64,000 nt of DNA, taken from Rhizobium glycinendophyticum. Its GTDB lineage: Bacteria; Pseudomonadota; Alphaproteobacteria; Rhizobiales; Rhizobiaceae. The stretch spans positions 434,001 through 498,000 of the forward strand of contig NZ_VFYP01000001.1 of assembly GCF_006443685.1 (NCBI RefSeq). Direction: 5' to 3'. The stretch's first letter is position 1. Every line of letters begins with the position of its first letter. The translations under genes and the position numbers were made by a program. The notes beneath the pieces were generated by a model that had not been told where the DNA came from, searched no databases, and worked only from the letters and a program-made list of their open reading frames with translations. This document shows positions 50,442 to 59,687 of the stretch, in pieces.

Positions 50442-51530
50442 ATGCCCGATCTTTTCTCGCTCGGCCGTCGTGGCCTCTTCCTTTTCGATGCCGAGACGGC
50501 CCATGGCCTGTCGATCGCAGGGCTGAAGACGGGCCTCGTACCCGCTTGCCGGACCGCTGCCGATCCGCGCCTCGCCCAGACTGTTGCCGGCATTCGTTTC
50601 GCCAATCCGCTCGGCATGGCCGCCGGCTATGACAAGAATGCAGAAGTGCCGGATGCGCTGCTCTCGCTCGGCTTCGGTTTCGCCGAAGTCGGCACGCTGA
50701 CGCCCAAGGCCCAATCCGGCAATCCGAAGCCGCGCATCTTCCGGTTGGAGCGCGATCGCGCCGTGATAAACCGCCTCGGCTTCAACAACGAAGGCCACGA
50801 CGCAGCGCTCGCGCGGCTATCGGCGAGAGGCAACCGCGCTGGCATCGTCGGCGTCAATATCGGCGCCAACAAGGATGCGGCAGACCGCGTGGCCGACTAT
50901 GTCGCCGGGATCCGCCGCTTCTATTCGGTGGCGAGCTATTTCACCGCCAACATCTCCTCGCCCAATACGCCGGGTCTTCGAGACCTGCAGGCCAAGGAGA
51001 GCCTGGACGCGCTCCTTTCCGCCGTGCTGGCCGCCCGCGCGGAAGAAGCGATCCGGGCTGGCAAACGCCTGCCGGTCTTCCTGAAGATCGCACCCGATCT
51101 CGCCGAGGAAGGTTTGGACGACATCGCCGAGGTGGCGCTTGCCCATGATCTTGACGGTCTGATCGTTTCCAACACCACTCTGTCACGCGATGGCCTCACC
51201 GACCGCACCCATGCCGGAGAGGCGGGCGGCTTGTCCGGCGCGCCGCTCTTCGACAAGTCGACTGCGGTTCTGGCACGCATGCGCAACCGGGTCGGTTCCG
51301 CTCTTCCGATCATCGGTGTCGGGGGTGTGTCATCGGCCGAAACGGCACTTGAGAAGATCCGGGCGGGTGCGGATCTTGTCCAGCTCTATTCCTGCATGGT
51401 CTATGAAGGCCCGGCGCTTCCCGGCCGGATCGTCAAGGGGCTTTCCGCGCTCCTCGATCGGGAAGGCGTGTCGAACATCCGCGATTTGCGCGATACGCGA
51501 CTCGATCACTGGCTCTCCGCGAAGGTCTGA
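50442..51530 (+). CDS. pyrD: Dihydroorotate dehydrogenase (quinone), class 2
   Basis: A 362-residue membrane-associated flavoprotein of pyrimidine synthesis. It oxidises dihydroorotate with ubiquinone. Motifs include the FMN-site GMAAGYDKNA, the active-site loop TANISSPNTPGLRDLQ with the class 2 catalytic Ser, and IGVGGVSSAETALEKI. The N-terminus has the membrane-binding helix region (FLFDAETAHGLS). The gene follows DUF952 after 3 nt, and its 3' end overlaps the convergent MATE gene by 25 nt. Confidence 0.96.
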   Translation: MPDLFSLGRRGLFLFDAETAHGLSIAGLKTGLVPACRTAADPRLAQTVAGIRFANPLGMAAGYDKNAEVPDALLSLGFGFAEVGTLTPKAQSGNPKPRIFRLERDRAVINRLGFNNEGHDAALARLSARGNRAGIVGVNIGANKDAADRVADYVAGIRRFYSVASYFTANISSPNTPGLRDLQAKESLDALLSAVLAARAEEAIRAGKRLPVFLKIAPDLAEEGLDDIAEVALAHDLDGLIVSNTTLSRDGLTDRTHAGEAGGLSGAPLFDKSTAVLARMRNRVGSALPIIGVGGVSSAETALEKIRAGADLVQLYSCMVYEGPALPGRIVKGLSALLDREGVSNIRDLRDTRLDHWLSAKV

Positions 51531-52849
51531 TCGGCCTTCGCTTTCAGTCGCGACAGGAGCAGCAGCCCGCGGAGCGCCAGGAACACGTTGAGCGCCATCC
51601 AGAGCCCATGATTGCCGAGAAGCGGCACGAGCATGGCGACGCTCGCGAGGTAGCCGAGAAGCGCGAGGATCATCATATTGCGCATCTCGGACGACCAGGT
51701 GGCGCCGATGAAGACGCCGTCCATTTGGAAGGCAAGCGCGCCGGTGAGCGCGGTCAGCGCCGCATAGGGCAGGTAGGTTTCGGCAAGCGCCCTGACTTCG
51801 CCGGCGGTGGTGATGAAGGCGATGATCGCGTCGCCAAAGGCGAGGAAGAAGCCGAGGCTTGCAACAGCCAGACCGAAGGACCACAGCCCGGTCAATTGCA
51901 CCGCCTTGGTGAATGCCGGCCGATAACGTGCACCGACAGCCTCGCCGACGATCTGTTCGGCGGCAGTCGCCATGCCGTCGAGGTAGAAACTCGAGATCAT
52001 GAAGAAGTTCATCAGCACCGCATTGGCAGCCAGTGTCACCGCGCCAAAGCCGGAGCCGATGCGGGTCATCACCGTGAAAGCCGTGATCAGCGAGAAGGTG
52101 CGAATAAGGATGTCGCGGTTGAGGCGGAAGAGCGCCAGCAGTTTGGCACCATCCGTCAACATCGTGAGGCGGGGCAGGGCCGCTGATTTATAGCGCCAGA
52201 AGATGAAACTGATGCCGGCCAACATAGCGACGGTTTCGCCGATCACCGTGCCCCAGGCGACGCCGCTTATGCCATAGCCGAAGGTAAGGCCGAGCAGGAT
52301 CGACATGACGATGTTAACGCCGTTGAGCAGGATCTGCAGCGCCAGTCCGATGGACCCCAGCCCGCGCCCGAGCACGAAGCCAAGCAGGGTGAAGTTGGCA
52401 AGCGTCACCGGCGCGGACAGGATGCGGATGCCGATATAGGTCGCCGCCGCCGTCTGAACGTCTTCGGTGGCGCCCATCAGGGCTGGGCCGCCACGGATGA
52501 TCAGGGGCGACGCAAGCAGGATCAACAGCCCGAAAACGATCGAGAGTGCGATCGATCGCCAGAAGACAGCGAAGAGCTCGCCCGTTTCACCACGCCCCTG
52601 CGCCTGCGCCACGAGTGCCGTCGTTGAGGCGCGCAAGAAGTTGAGGCTGGCGAAAAGCAGGTCGAAAAGCGCAGCCGCAATGGCAAGCCCTGCCAAGGCT
52701 TCGGCTGACCCAGAACGTCCGACCACCGCAGTGTCTGTCAGACCCAAAAGGGGTGTGGTGACAAAGCCGAGCGTCATGGGCACGGCGATCGCAAGAACGG
52801 ATTGGTTGGTGACTGTGAATGTCCGGATGGGGGAGGGGGAGGAATTCAT
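51506..52849 (-). CDS. MATE family multidrug efflux transporter
   Basis: A 447-residue inner-membrane antiporter of the MATE family (DinF/NorM-like), with about 12 helices. The N-terminal region shows IAVPMTLGFVTTPLLGLTDT, the usual first conserved block, and the later half repeats the pattern. MATE pumps export drugs or metabolites with Na+ or H+. The start is taken at the ATG near 52849, where the family's N-terminus begins; a longer frame from a TTG is less likely. It is followed downstream by pyrD on the other strand. Confidence 0.9.
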   Translation of the reverse strand: MNSSPSPIRTFTVTNQSVLAIAVPMTLGFVTTPLLGLTDTAVVGRSGSAEALAGLAIAAALFDLLFASLNFLRASTTALVAQAQGRGETGELFAVFWRSIALSIVFGLLILLASPLIIRGGPALMGATEDVQTAAATYIGIRILSAPVTLANFTLLGFVLGRGLGSIGLALQILLNGVNIVMSILLGLTFGYGISGVAWGTVIGETVAMLAGISFIFWRYKSAALPRLTMLTDGAKLLALFRLNRDILIRTFSLITAFTVMTRIGSGFGAVTLAANAVLMNFFMISSFYLDGMATAAEQIVGEAVGARYRPAFTKAVQLTGLWSFGLAVASLGFFLAFGDAIIAFITTAGEVRALAETYLPYAALTALTGALAFQMDGVFIGATWSSEMRNMMILALLGYLASVAMLVPLLGNHGLWMALNVFLALRGLLLLSRLKAKADQTFAESQ

Positions 52850-52884
52850 GCGTTGCTCCGGCGGGAACCGGAGCGGAGAATCGC

Positions 52885-53382
52885 TCAGGCCGACAGCACC
52901 ATGGCCCAATAAGGCCGGTTACCGGAAGAGGCATCCCAGGCGACGGCGACGCCGAGCCCGTTAAAATTTCCCAGCATGTTGTCGAGGTGGCGCTTCGAAT
53001 CGATCCAGGCCTGCACCGCGCGCTGGACCGTATCCTGGCCGGCCGCGATGTTCTCGGCAGCGGGCAGGGGCACGCCATGCCCCTTCATCCGCGCGGCGAA
53101 GCTGTCGTTGAAACCGATCAGGTGGGACATCTGGCCCGCCCGCGCCATGCGTTTCGCCTGGGCGACGGCGGCGACTTCCGCCTGCGCATTCCGGCTAAGT
53201 GCAGAGAGGCCGCGCGATTGCCGGAGCGTGTTGACCATGGACAGGGCCGCCGTCGTCTCCACCCGGGACTGGCCGTCGGTGGGCGTGAGAACGTCCGTGG
53301 TCCGGCAGCCGGCGATCACGGCAGCAAAGCCGCCTGCAGACAGCAGGAGCAGCCGCCTGCGCGGCAGGGAAGGGATTGTCAT
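52885..53382 (-). CDS. CAP (SCP/PR1) domain lipoprotein
   Basis: A 165-residue exported protein with a lipobox (AVIAGC, Cys26) and a CAP domain. The N-terminal RRRLLLLSAGG is a signal sequence. The CAP domain has the conserved His of MSHLIGF, ENIAAG and a C-terminal NRPYWAMVLS. Bacterial CAP proteins are often secreted enzymes or adhesins of unknown activity. It lies 6 nt after the DUF6460 gene and 35 nt before the MATE gene, all on the minus strand. Confidence 0.85.
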   Translation of the reverse strand: MTIPSLPRRRLLLLSAGGFAAVIAGCRTTDVLTPTDGQSRVETTAALSMVNTLRQSRGLSALSRNAQAEVAAVAQAKRMARAGQMSHLIGFNDSFAARMKGHGVPLPAAENIAAGQDTVQRAVQAWIDSKRHLDNMLGNFNGLGVAVAWDASSGNRPYWAMVLSA

Positions 53383-53388
53383 CAGGGG

Positions 53389-53655
53389 TCAGTTCCGGGA
53401 AGCGAACAGGCGCAGCAGAATGAAGGCAGGGATCACCACCGTCGCACCGATCAGGAAATATTGCCCCACCCGGCCCAGCGCATCGAAGCCCGTGTGCCAG
53501 AGATCGATGATGAAATAGCGGATGCCGTTGATCAAATCCATCGGCTCAAGCCCGAAGACGGCCATGACGAAGCCGACGATCAGCGAAACGACGATCAGCT
53601 TGACCAGCGTTCTGCCGGGTGTGTCGCCGAGAAATCGATTGATACCGTCCGCCAT
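53389..53655 (-). CDS. Small membrane protein (DUF6460-like)
   Basis: An 88-residue protein with two membrane helices (about residues 17-36, VKLIVVSLIVGFVMAVF, and 64-82, YFLIGATVVIPAFILLRLF) and a conserved GDTPGRTLVKL start. The ATG at 53655 is chosen to keep the start of the conserved N-terminus. A small membrane protein of this type is common in Rhizobiales. It is the first of three minus-strand genes with the CAP lipoprotein and the MATE pump. No function is known to me. Confidence 0.75.
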   Translation of the reverse strand: MADGINRFLGDTPGRTLVKLIVVSLIVGFVMAVFGLEPMDLINGIRYFIIDLWHTGFDALGRVGQYFLIGATVVIPAFILLRLFASRN

Positions 53656-53810
53656 GCCTGTCTCCTTTTGTTGGCGAAGATATGGGCGAACCGCCCTTTC
53701 CATGCAAGTCGCCGGCTCTGGTCTTGCCGATAGGACTTGAGTTTTTTCCGCCGATCGGTCAAGACCGCGCGCCTTGGCCGCTTTGGAAAAGGCGTTGAGG
53801 ACCTTAGCCG

Positions 53811-54749
53811 ATGCACCCCACGCAGTTCTCGTCCGGCGACGTCATCGCCGATCGCCGCGCAGATTATGCCCGCATGCTCGCCGACAATGGCGAACATGAG
53901 GCGGCCGTCGAACTGATGGAGCAGGCACTGGAACTGGCCCCGGACTGGCCGGCGGGCCTCGTGCGGCTCGCGGACTATGCAGAAAAGGCCGGTGCCAAGG
54001 AGAAGGCCGTTGTCGCCTTGCGCAAGGTGCTGGAGCGGGATGTTGAAGACCTGTTCGGCGCCCGTCTGAAACTGGCGCTGCTCGGCGCCGAGGCGGTGCC
54101 CGATGGACCGCCGAGCGCCTATGTCGAAGCGCTGTTTGATGACTACGCAGACCGTTTCGACAAGGCTCTCGTGGAGCGCCTCGATTACACGGTTCCGGCA
54201 AAGCTTGCCGCGCTCGTCGCGGAGCATCATCCGGATAGGTTCGGGACCACCGTCGACCTCGGTTGCGGCACGGGCCTCTTCGGCGCCGAGATCCGGGAGC
54301 GCACGTACAGGCTTGAGGGTTTCGATCTCTCGGTCAACATGCTGGCCAAGGCCGGCGAGAAGCATCTCTACGATCTTCTGGGCAAGGCTGATCTGTCGCT
54401 GGAGGCCGCGGGCTCGGGCCTCTTCGGCGATGGGCTTCACTGTGCCCGGGCTGACCTCGTTTCCGCCGCAGACGTGCTCATGTATCTTGGCGATCTCGGC
54501 AACGCTTTTTCGCTTGCGGCAACCCTTGCAAGGCCCGGCGGCCTTTTCGCCTTTTCGGTCGAGGACGCCGGCGAGGACGACGGCTTTGTTCTTGCCCCCA
54601 GCCTGCGATACGCCCACAGCGAGGACCATGTCCGCGTGCGTTTGGCGCAAACCGGTTTCGAGCCGATCTTGCTGCGGCGAACCACCATTCGCATGGATGG
54701 CGGCAAACCGGTCTCCGGCATCCTGTTTCTTGCGTTGAGACGGCCCTAG
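53811..54749 (+). CDS. TPR-containing SAM-dependent methyltransferase
   Basis: A 312-residue protein. The N-terminal 80 residues are two TPR-like helix pairs (YARMLADNGEHEAAVELMEQAL). The C-terminal domain is a class I methyltransferase, with the SAM-binding VDLGCGTGLFG (about residue 150) and FDLSVNMLAKA. Such TPR-methyltransferases are seen in rhizobia and may act on proteins or envelope precursors. It stands alone, preceded by a divergent small-membrane-protein gene. The substrate is unknown. Confidence 0.87.
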   Translation: MHPTQFSSGDVIADRRADYARMLADNGEHEAAVELMEQALELAPDWPAGLVRLADYAEKAGAKEKAVVALRKVLERDVEDLFGARLKLALLGAEAVPDGPPSAYVEALFDDYADRFDKALVERLDYTVPAKLAALVAEHHPDRFGTTVDLGCGTGLFGAEIRERTYRLEGFDLSVNMLAKAGEKHLYDLLGKADLSLEAAGSGLFGDGLHCARADLVSAADVLMYLGDLGNAFSLAATLARPGGLFAFSVEDAGEDDGFVLAPSLRYAHSEDHVRVRLAQTGFEPILLRRTTIRMDGGKPVSGILFLALRRP

Positions 54750-54868
54750 AGAGCAGCTTTGTTGCGATTTGCTCGATAGGTCAGCTTTCCTGACCCATCG
54801 CTCTTGCGGATAGCCGATTCTCGCGTACTATTTCGTCTCGGGAGGCCACCGGTTTCTGGAGAGATGTG

Positions 54869-55507
54869 ATGGCGCAAATGACGAGCATGCTGGGCATCTG
54901 GAACTCCAACCCGACCCGCCACAGTCCGGCGGAAGATCTTCAGGGACTCGTGGCCGGCAGCCTGATTGCCGCCCTTGGCCTTTATTTCCTCGCCAAGGTC
55001 GGCCTCCTGACCGGCGGCATGGCCGGCCTCGCTTTCGTTCTGCATTACTGGAGCGGCTGGAGCTTCGGTCTGCTCTTCTTCCTGCTCAACCTGCCCTTCT
55101 ACATCCTGTCCTTCCGCCGCGTCGGCCTTGATTTCACCATCAAGACCTTCATCGCTGTCGGGCTCACCTCCTTCCTGGTCGAAATCGAGAGCCGCTTTCT
55201 GGTGATCGAAAGCATTGCCCCTGTCTGGGCCGCAGTGCTGGGCGGTTTGTTGCTGGGCTTCGGTCTCTTGGCGCTATACCGCCACCGCGCCAGCCTCGGC
55301 GGCCTCGGTATCCTGGCCGTCTACATTCAGGACCGTTTCGGCATCCGCGCCGGCCTCGTCCAACTGGCCTTTGATCTCTGCGTAATGGCCCTCGCCTTCG
55401 CCGTGGTCAGCCCGGGCGTGGTGCTTTATTCTGTCATTGGGGCGGTGGTGCTGAACCTGTTTCTGGCGATCAATCACCGCTCGGATCGGTATATTGCGCT
55501 GAGGTAA
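54869..55507 (+). CDS. YitT family membrane protein
   Basis: A 212-residue integral membrane protein of the YitT/DUF161 type, with five or six helices: VAGSLIAALGLYFLAKVGLL, GMAGLAFVLHYWSG, LLFFLLNLPFYILSF, a pair around residues 95-130 and a C-terminal pair. The conserved GLLTGGMAGLA lies near residue 35. The function is unknown; the family is widespread. The ATG at 54869 is preferred over a GTG one codon earlier because of GGAGAG upstream. The next gene starts 5 nt later. Confidence 0.85.
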   Translation: MAQMTSMLGIWNSNPTRHSPAEDLQGLVAGSLIAALGLYFLAKVGLLTGGMAGLAFVLHYWSGWSFGLLFFLLNLPFYILSFRRVGLDFTIKTFIAVGLTSFLVEIESRFLVIESIAPVWAAVLGGLLLGFGLLALYRHRASLGGLGILAVYIQDRFGIRAGLVQLAFDLCVMALAFAVVSPGVVLYSVIGAVVLNLFLAINHRSDRYIALR

Positions 55508-55512
55508 CACTC

Positions 55513-56340
55513 TTGGCCGCCACAGACAGCTCGCAACCGGCATCTCTCCAACGTCGTCTCGCAACCTTCTACGGCGTGACGCTCGGCGTCTCCTGGAGTT
55601 GGTGGGGCTGGATGTTTTTCACCGGTCAGATGGTCGAACCGGGTTCATCTGCGTCGCACCTTCCGGGACTGGCCGGACCGCTGGTCGGAGCGATTATCTC
55701 TACCGCAGTCTTTGACGGCAAGGCCGGCCTACGGGAACTGCTTGGCAGAGGTCTGCGCATACCGCGACGCCCCTGGCTTGCGCTCGCGCTCATCCTTTTG
55801 CCGCTCTTGCTGCTCGCCTTTGTGATCCTCGTCGGCCATGCCAGAGGTGAGGGCTGGCCGGCGGTCAACGCGTTTTTCGACTATCCTGGTGTACCGTCGA
55901 CCACGGGATGGCTGATGTCGATCATTCTCGTCCTTCTGCTCAATGGGTTTGGAGAAGAAGTCGGCTGGCGGGGATATGCATTTGAGCGGCTGGTGGCAGA
56001 ACGTTCGGCGCTCAGGGCGACCCTCTGGGTCTCTCTGCTCTGGCTCGTCTGGCATCTCCCCTTGTTCTTCGTTCACCGCAACATGGCGGAGATGATCGGT
56101 CCCGCTCTCCTCGGTTGGGCCATAGGGCTCCTGCTCGGCGCCTTCGTTCTATCCTGGCTTTATCTAAGCTTTGAGCGCTCGATCCTCGTATGCGCCCTTT
56201 GGCACACCGCCTATAATTTTGCCGTGGCGACCCCAGCCGGTGGTAATCTGGCGCCCGCAGTCATCTCGACAGTCGTCATGTTCGCAGGCCTCTGGGCCGC
56301 ATGGGTCCTGCGCGAAAGCCAGAAGCCAGAACCGAGATAG
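55513..56340 (+). CDS. CPBP family intramembrane glutamic endopeptidase
   Basis: A 275-residue membrane protein of the CPBP (CaaX protease/bacteriocin-processing) family. The catalytic motifs are EEVGWRGYAFERL (about residue 145), HLPLFF and HTAYNF. Members cleave prenylated or bacteriocin-type substrates within the membrane. Here no bacteriocin is evident. The start is a TTG at 55513, used because the family N-terminus begins there. It is 5 nt after the YitT gene and ends 53 nt before the helicase gene. Confidence 0.85.
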   Translation: MAATDSSQPASLQRRLATFYGVTLGVSWSWWGWMFFTGQMVEPGSSASHLPGLAGPLVGAIISTAVFDGKAGLRELLGRGLRIPRRPWLALALILLPLLLLAFVILVGHARGEGWPAVNAFFDYPGVPSTTGWLMSIILVLLLNGFGEEVGWRGYAFERLVAERSALRATLWVSLLWLVWHLPLFFVHRNMAEMIGPALLGWAIGLLLGAFVLSWLYLSFERSILVCALWHTAYNFAVATPAGGNLAPAVISTVVMFAGLWAAWVLRESQKPEPR

Positions 56341-56393
56341 ACTGTCGGCTGCATGCCTCTTCTCTTTCCGCTCCCGTCCACTACCTTGGCGCA

Positions 56394-58901
56394 GTGAACA
56401 CATCTGATTCCGATCTCTCGCGACTACCTGTCCCCTTCCTTCGCTGGTTCGGCGAAAAAGGATGGCGCCCGCGCGCGCATCAGATGGAGCTGCTGGCGCG
56501 GGCGAGGGGGGGCGAGAGCCTGCTGCTGATAGCGCCGACAGGTGCGGGCAAGACGCTTGCGGGTTTCCTGCCAGCCTTGACCGACCTGACCGAGCGCGGG
56601 CCTAAGAAACCGGGCGAGACCTTCACGGGCATCCACACGCTCTACATTTCGCCGCTCAAGGCGCTTGCCGTCGATATCGAGCGGAACCTGATGAAGCCCG
56701 TCACCGAGATGGGGCTGCCGATCACCATCGAGAACCGGACCGGCGATACACCGGCTGGCAAGCGACAGCGTCAGAAGCTGAACCCGCCCGACATCCTGCT
56801 GACCACACCGGAGCAGCTGGCGCTGCTTCTGTCCCATTCCGACGCCACCAGGTTCTTCAAGGACCTGCGCTATGTCATCTTCGACGAGTTGCATTCACTG
56901 GTGACGTCGAAGCGCGGCCATCTTCTGTCGCTGGGCCTTGCCCGCCTCAGGCGCCTGGCTCCGGAGTTGAAGACCATTGGTCTTTCGGCGACGGTTGCGC
57001 AACCGATGGACCTGCGCCGCTGGCTGGTCGGCCAGCTTCAAGGGGCGCAGCCCGCAGCAGGCCTGATTACTGTCGAAGGCGGGGCAAGGCCCAATATCAC
57101 GATCCTGGAGACCGAGGAGCGCATTCCCTGGTCGGGCCATTCCGCCCGTTATGCCATCCCGGACGTCTACAATGTCCTGAAGGATTTTCAGACGACGCTG
57201 CTCTTCGTCAACACGCGCTCCCAGGCCGAAATGCTGTTCCAGGAGCTCTGGACGGTCAACGACGACAATCTGCCGATCGCACTGCATCACGGATCGCTCG
57301 ATGTCTCTCAGCGCCGCAAGGTCGAAGCGGCGATGGCCGATAACAAGTTGCGCGCCGTGGTCGCCACCTCGACGCTCGATCTCGGCATCGACTGGGGTGA
57401 TGTCGATCTCGTCGTCCACGTCGGCGCACCGAAGGGCGCATCAAGGCTTGCCCAGCGCATCGGTCGTGCCAATCACCGCATGGATGAGCCGTCCCGCGCC
57501 ATTCTCGTCCCGGCGAACCGCTTCGAGGTGATGGAGTGCCAGGCGGCCCTCGACGCCAATTATCTCGGCGCGCAGGACACGCCGCCGGTGGGCGAGGGCT
57601 CGCTCGACGTGCTTGCCCAGCATGTGCTCGGCATGGCCTGTGCCGGCCCCTTCGATGAGGAGGACCTCTACGGCGAGGTTGTGAGCGCGCTGCCCTATGC
57701 GGAACTCCCGCGCGAGACCTTCGCCCGCATCGTCGATTTCGTCGCGACCGGCGGTTATGCGCTCAGGACCTATGAACGCTACGCCCGCATTCGCAAAACC
57801 AGGGAAGGCCTCTGGCGTGTCTCCAACCCGCAGGTGGTGCAGCAGTATCGCCTGAACCTCGGCACCATCGTCGAAATGCCGATGCTGAATGTCCGGCTCG
57901 TCAAGCGCAACCATCTGGGCTCGATCGGTCGCGGCGGCATGACGCTCGGCAAGGTCGAGGAATACTTCTTCGAACAGTTGACGCAGGGCGATACCTTCCT
58001 GTTCTCCGGCAAGGTGCTGCGCTTCGAAGGCATCAGGGACAACGAGTGTCTCGTCTCGAACGCCTTCTCGCAGGATCCGAAGATCCCCGCCTATGCAGGC
58101 GGCAAGTTCCCGCTCTCGACCTATCTCGCCGATCAGGTCCGCGCCATGTTGGATGATCCCGATCGCCGCACGAGCCTGCCTGATCAGGTGCGTGACTGGC
58201 TGTCGCTGCAAGAGGAGAAATCCGTGCTCCCGAAGCGGGGCGACCTGCTGATCGAGACCTTTCCGCGGGGCGAGCGCTTCTACATGGTCATCTATGCCTT
58301 CGAGGGCAGGCTGGCTCACCAGACGCTGGGCATGCTCCTGACCCGGCGGCTGGAGCGCATGGGGGCAAAACCACTCGGCTTCGTCGCAACCGATTATGCG
58401 CTCGCCATCTGGGCTCTCGAAGACATGGGTTCGCGCATAGCCCGAGGCGTGCTCAGTCTCTCCGACCTGTTCGACCAGGATATGCTGGGCGATGACCTTG
58501 AAGCCTGGCTCGACGAGAGCTGGATGCTGAAGCGCACCTTCCGCACCTGTGCTGTCATTGCCGGACTGATCGAAAAGCGTCATCCGGGTAAGGAAAAGTC
58601 CGGACGCCAGGTGACGGTCTCGGCTGATCTGATCTATGACGTGCTGCGCAGCCACGAGCCGGACCATATCCTGATGCAGGCGACGCGACAGGATGCCGCC
58701 GCGGGACTTTTGGACATCGCCCGACTTGCCGATATGCTGGAGCGAATCAAGGGCCACATCCTGCACAAGCGGCTGGACCACATCTCGCCGCTTGCCGTGC
58801 CAGTCATGCTGGAAATCGGCAAGGAAACGGTGGCGGGTGAGGCGCAGGAACATGTGCTGTCCATGGCGGCCGAGGACCTGATCGCCGAGGCCATGGCCTG
58901 A
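56394..58901 (+). CDS. Ligase-associated DEXH-box DNA helicase (Lhr-like)
   Basis: An 835-residue superfamily 2 helicase of the Lhr family, specifically the short DNA-damage-response form encoded next to PdeM. Walker A is APTGAGKT, motif II DELH, then TLDLGIDWGDVD and QRIGRANH in the second RecA lobe. A winged helix and an Lhr C-terminal region follow. It starts at a GTG at 56394; a longer frame overlaps the CPBP gene. In many bacteria the set also includes an ATP-dependent DNA ligase and an exonuclease; these are absent from this window. Confidence 0.9.
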   Translation: MNTSDSDLSRLPVPFLRWFGEKGWRPRAHQMELLARARGGESLLLIAPTGAGKTLAGFLPALTDLTERGPKKPGETFTGIHTLYISPLKALAVDIERNLMKPVTEMGLPITIENRTGDTPAGKRQRQKLNPPDILLTTPEQLALLLSHSDATRFFKDLRYVIFDELHSLVTSKRGHLLSLGLARLRRLAPELKTIGLSATVAQPMDLRRWLVGQLQGAQPAAGLITVEGGARPNITILETEERIPWSGHSARYAIPDVYNVLKDFQTTLLFVNTRSQAEMLFQELWTVNDDNLPIALHHGSLDVSQRRKVEAAMADNKLRAVVATSTLDLGIDWGDVDLVVHVGAPKGASRLAQRIGRANHRMDEPSRAILVPANRFEVMECQAALDANYLGAQDTPPVGEGSLDVLAQHVLGMACAGPFDEEDLYGEVVSALPYAELPRETFARIVDFVATGGYALRTYERYARIRKTREGLWRVSNPQVVQQYRLNLGTIVEMPMLNVRLVKRNHLGSIGRGGMTLGKVEEYFFEQLTQGDTFLFSGKVLRFEGIRDNECLVSNAFSQDPKIPAYAGGKFPLSTYLADQVRAMLDDPDRRTSLPDQVRDWLSLQEEKSVLPKRGDLLIETFPRGERFYMVIYAFEGRLAHQTLGMLLTRRLERMGAKPLGFVATDYALAIWALEDMGSRIARGVLSLSDLFDQDMLGDDLEAWLDESWMLKRTFRTCAVIAGLIEKRHPGKEKSGRQVTVSADLIYDVLRSHEPDHILMQATRQDAAAGLLDIARLADMLERIKGHILHKRLDHISPLAVPVMLEIGKETVAGEAQEHVLSMAAEDLIAEAMA

Positions 58902-58950
58902 CATCGGGGCAACCCGAATGATGAAACGCCGGGAACGGCAGGACGAAAGC

Positions 58951-59676
58951 ATGACGAGCTTGACCGCAAGGCGCCTGGCGCCGCCTGAGATGGCCGAGGT
59001 GGCAACCGAGATCGCGCTCTGCGGCGTCGCGGCCGTCTGCGATCTGACCGGGGCCCTGTATCTGCCGGATCTCGACACGCTCGTCGTCTCCGATCTGCAT
59101 CTGGAAAAGGGTGCGGCCTTCGCCCGCCGTGGGCAGCTTCTGCCGCCCTATGATACGCAGGCGACCTTGCAGCTGCTCGACGCTGTCGTCACGCGCTACC
59201 AGCCGAAGACGGTGATCAGTCTGGGGGACAATTTTCACGACCGTGTCGGTTCGGTTCTGATGCCCTCGCTCTATCGCGAGATGATCCAGTCGATCGCGCG
59301 CGGTCGTGATCTCGTCTGGATCAACGGCAACCACGATCCCGACGGCACGTCCGATTTACCGGGCATCTCCGTAGACGAGATCGCGCTTGCCGGTCTGACC
59401 TTCCGGCACGAACCGTCTCTGGCGCACGGCAAGGGTGAGGTCGCCGGTCACCTTCACCCCTCGGCCACTGTACGGCGTCGCGAAAAATCCGTGCGCCGGC
59501 CGTGTTTTGCGACCGATGGTAATCGGCTCGTCATGCCGTCCTTCGGCGTGACGACAGGCGGCCTGGACCTGCGCCACAAGGCCTTCACCGGCCTCTTCAC
59601 CCGCACGGACCTGATCGCACACTTGCTTGGCCGCGACCGGATCTACTCCGTACGTTTCGGCAACCTGCTGGGCTGA
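58951..59676 (+). CDS. pdeM: Ligase-associated DNA-damage-response endonuclease PdeM
   Basis: A 241-residue metallophosphoesterase. The metal-binding motifs are VSDLHLEKG (Asp-x-His), SLGDNFHD, INGNHDP and GHLHPS, all intact. PdeM is an endonuclease found with the Lhr-like helicase, whose gene ends 49 nt upstream. The start is uncertain: ATG codons at 58918 and 58921 also exist, but the conserved N-terminus begins at 58951. The pair is assumed to act in repair of DNA damage. Confidence 0.88.
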   Translation: MTSLTARRLAPPEMAEVATEIALCGVAAVCDLTGALYLPDLDTLVVSDLHLEKGAAFARRGQLLPPYDTQATLQLLDAVVTRYQPKTVISLGDNFHDRVGSVLMPSLYREMIQSIARGRDLVWINGNHDPDGTSDLPGISVDEIALAGLTFRHEPSLAHGKGEVAGHLHPSATVRRREKSVRRPCFATDGNRLVMPSFGVTTGGLDLRHKAFTGLFTRTDLIAHLLGRDRIYSVRFGNLLG

Positions 59677-59687
59677 GCCCGGCTCAC

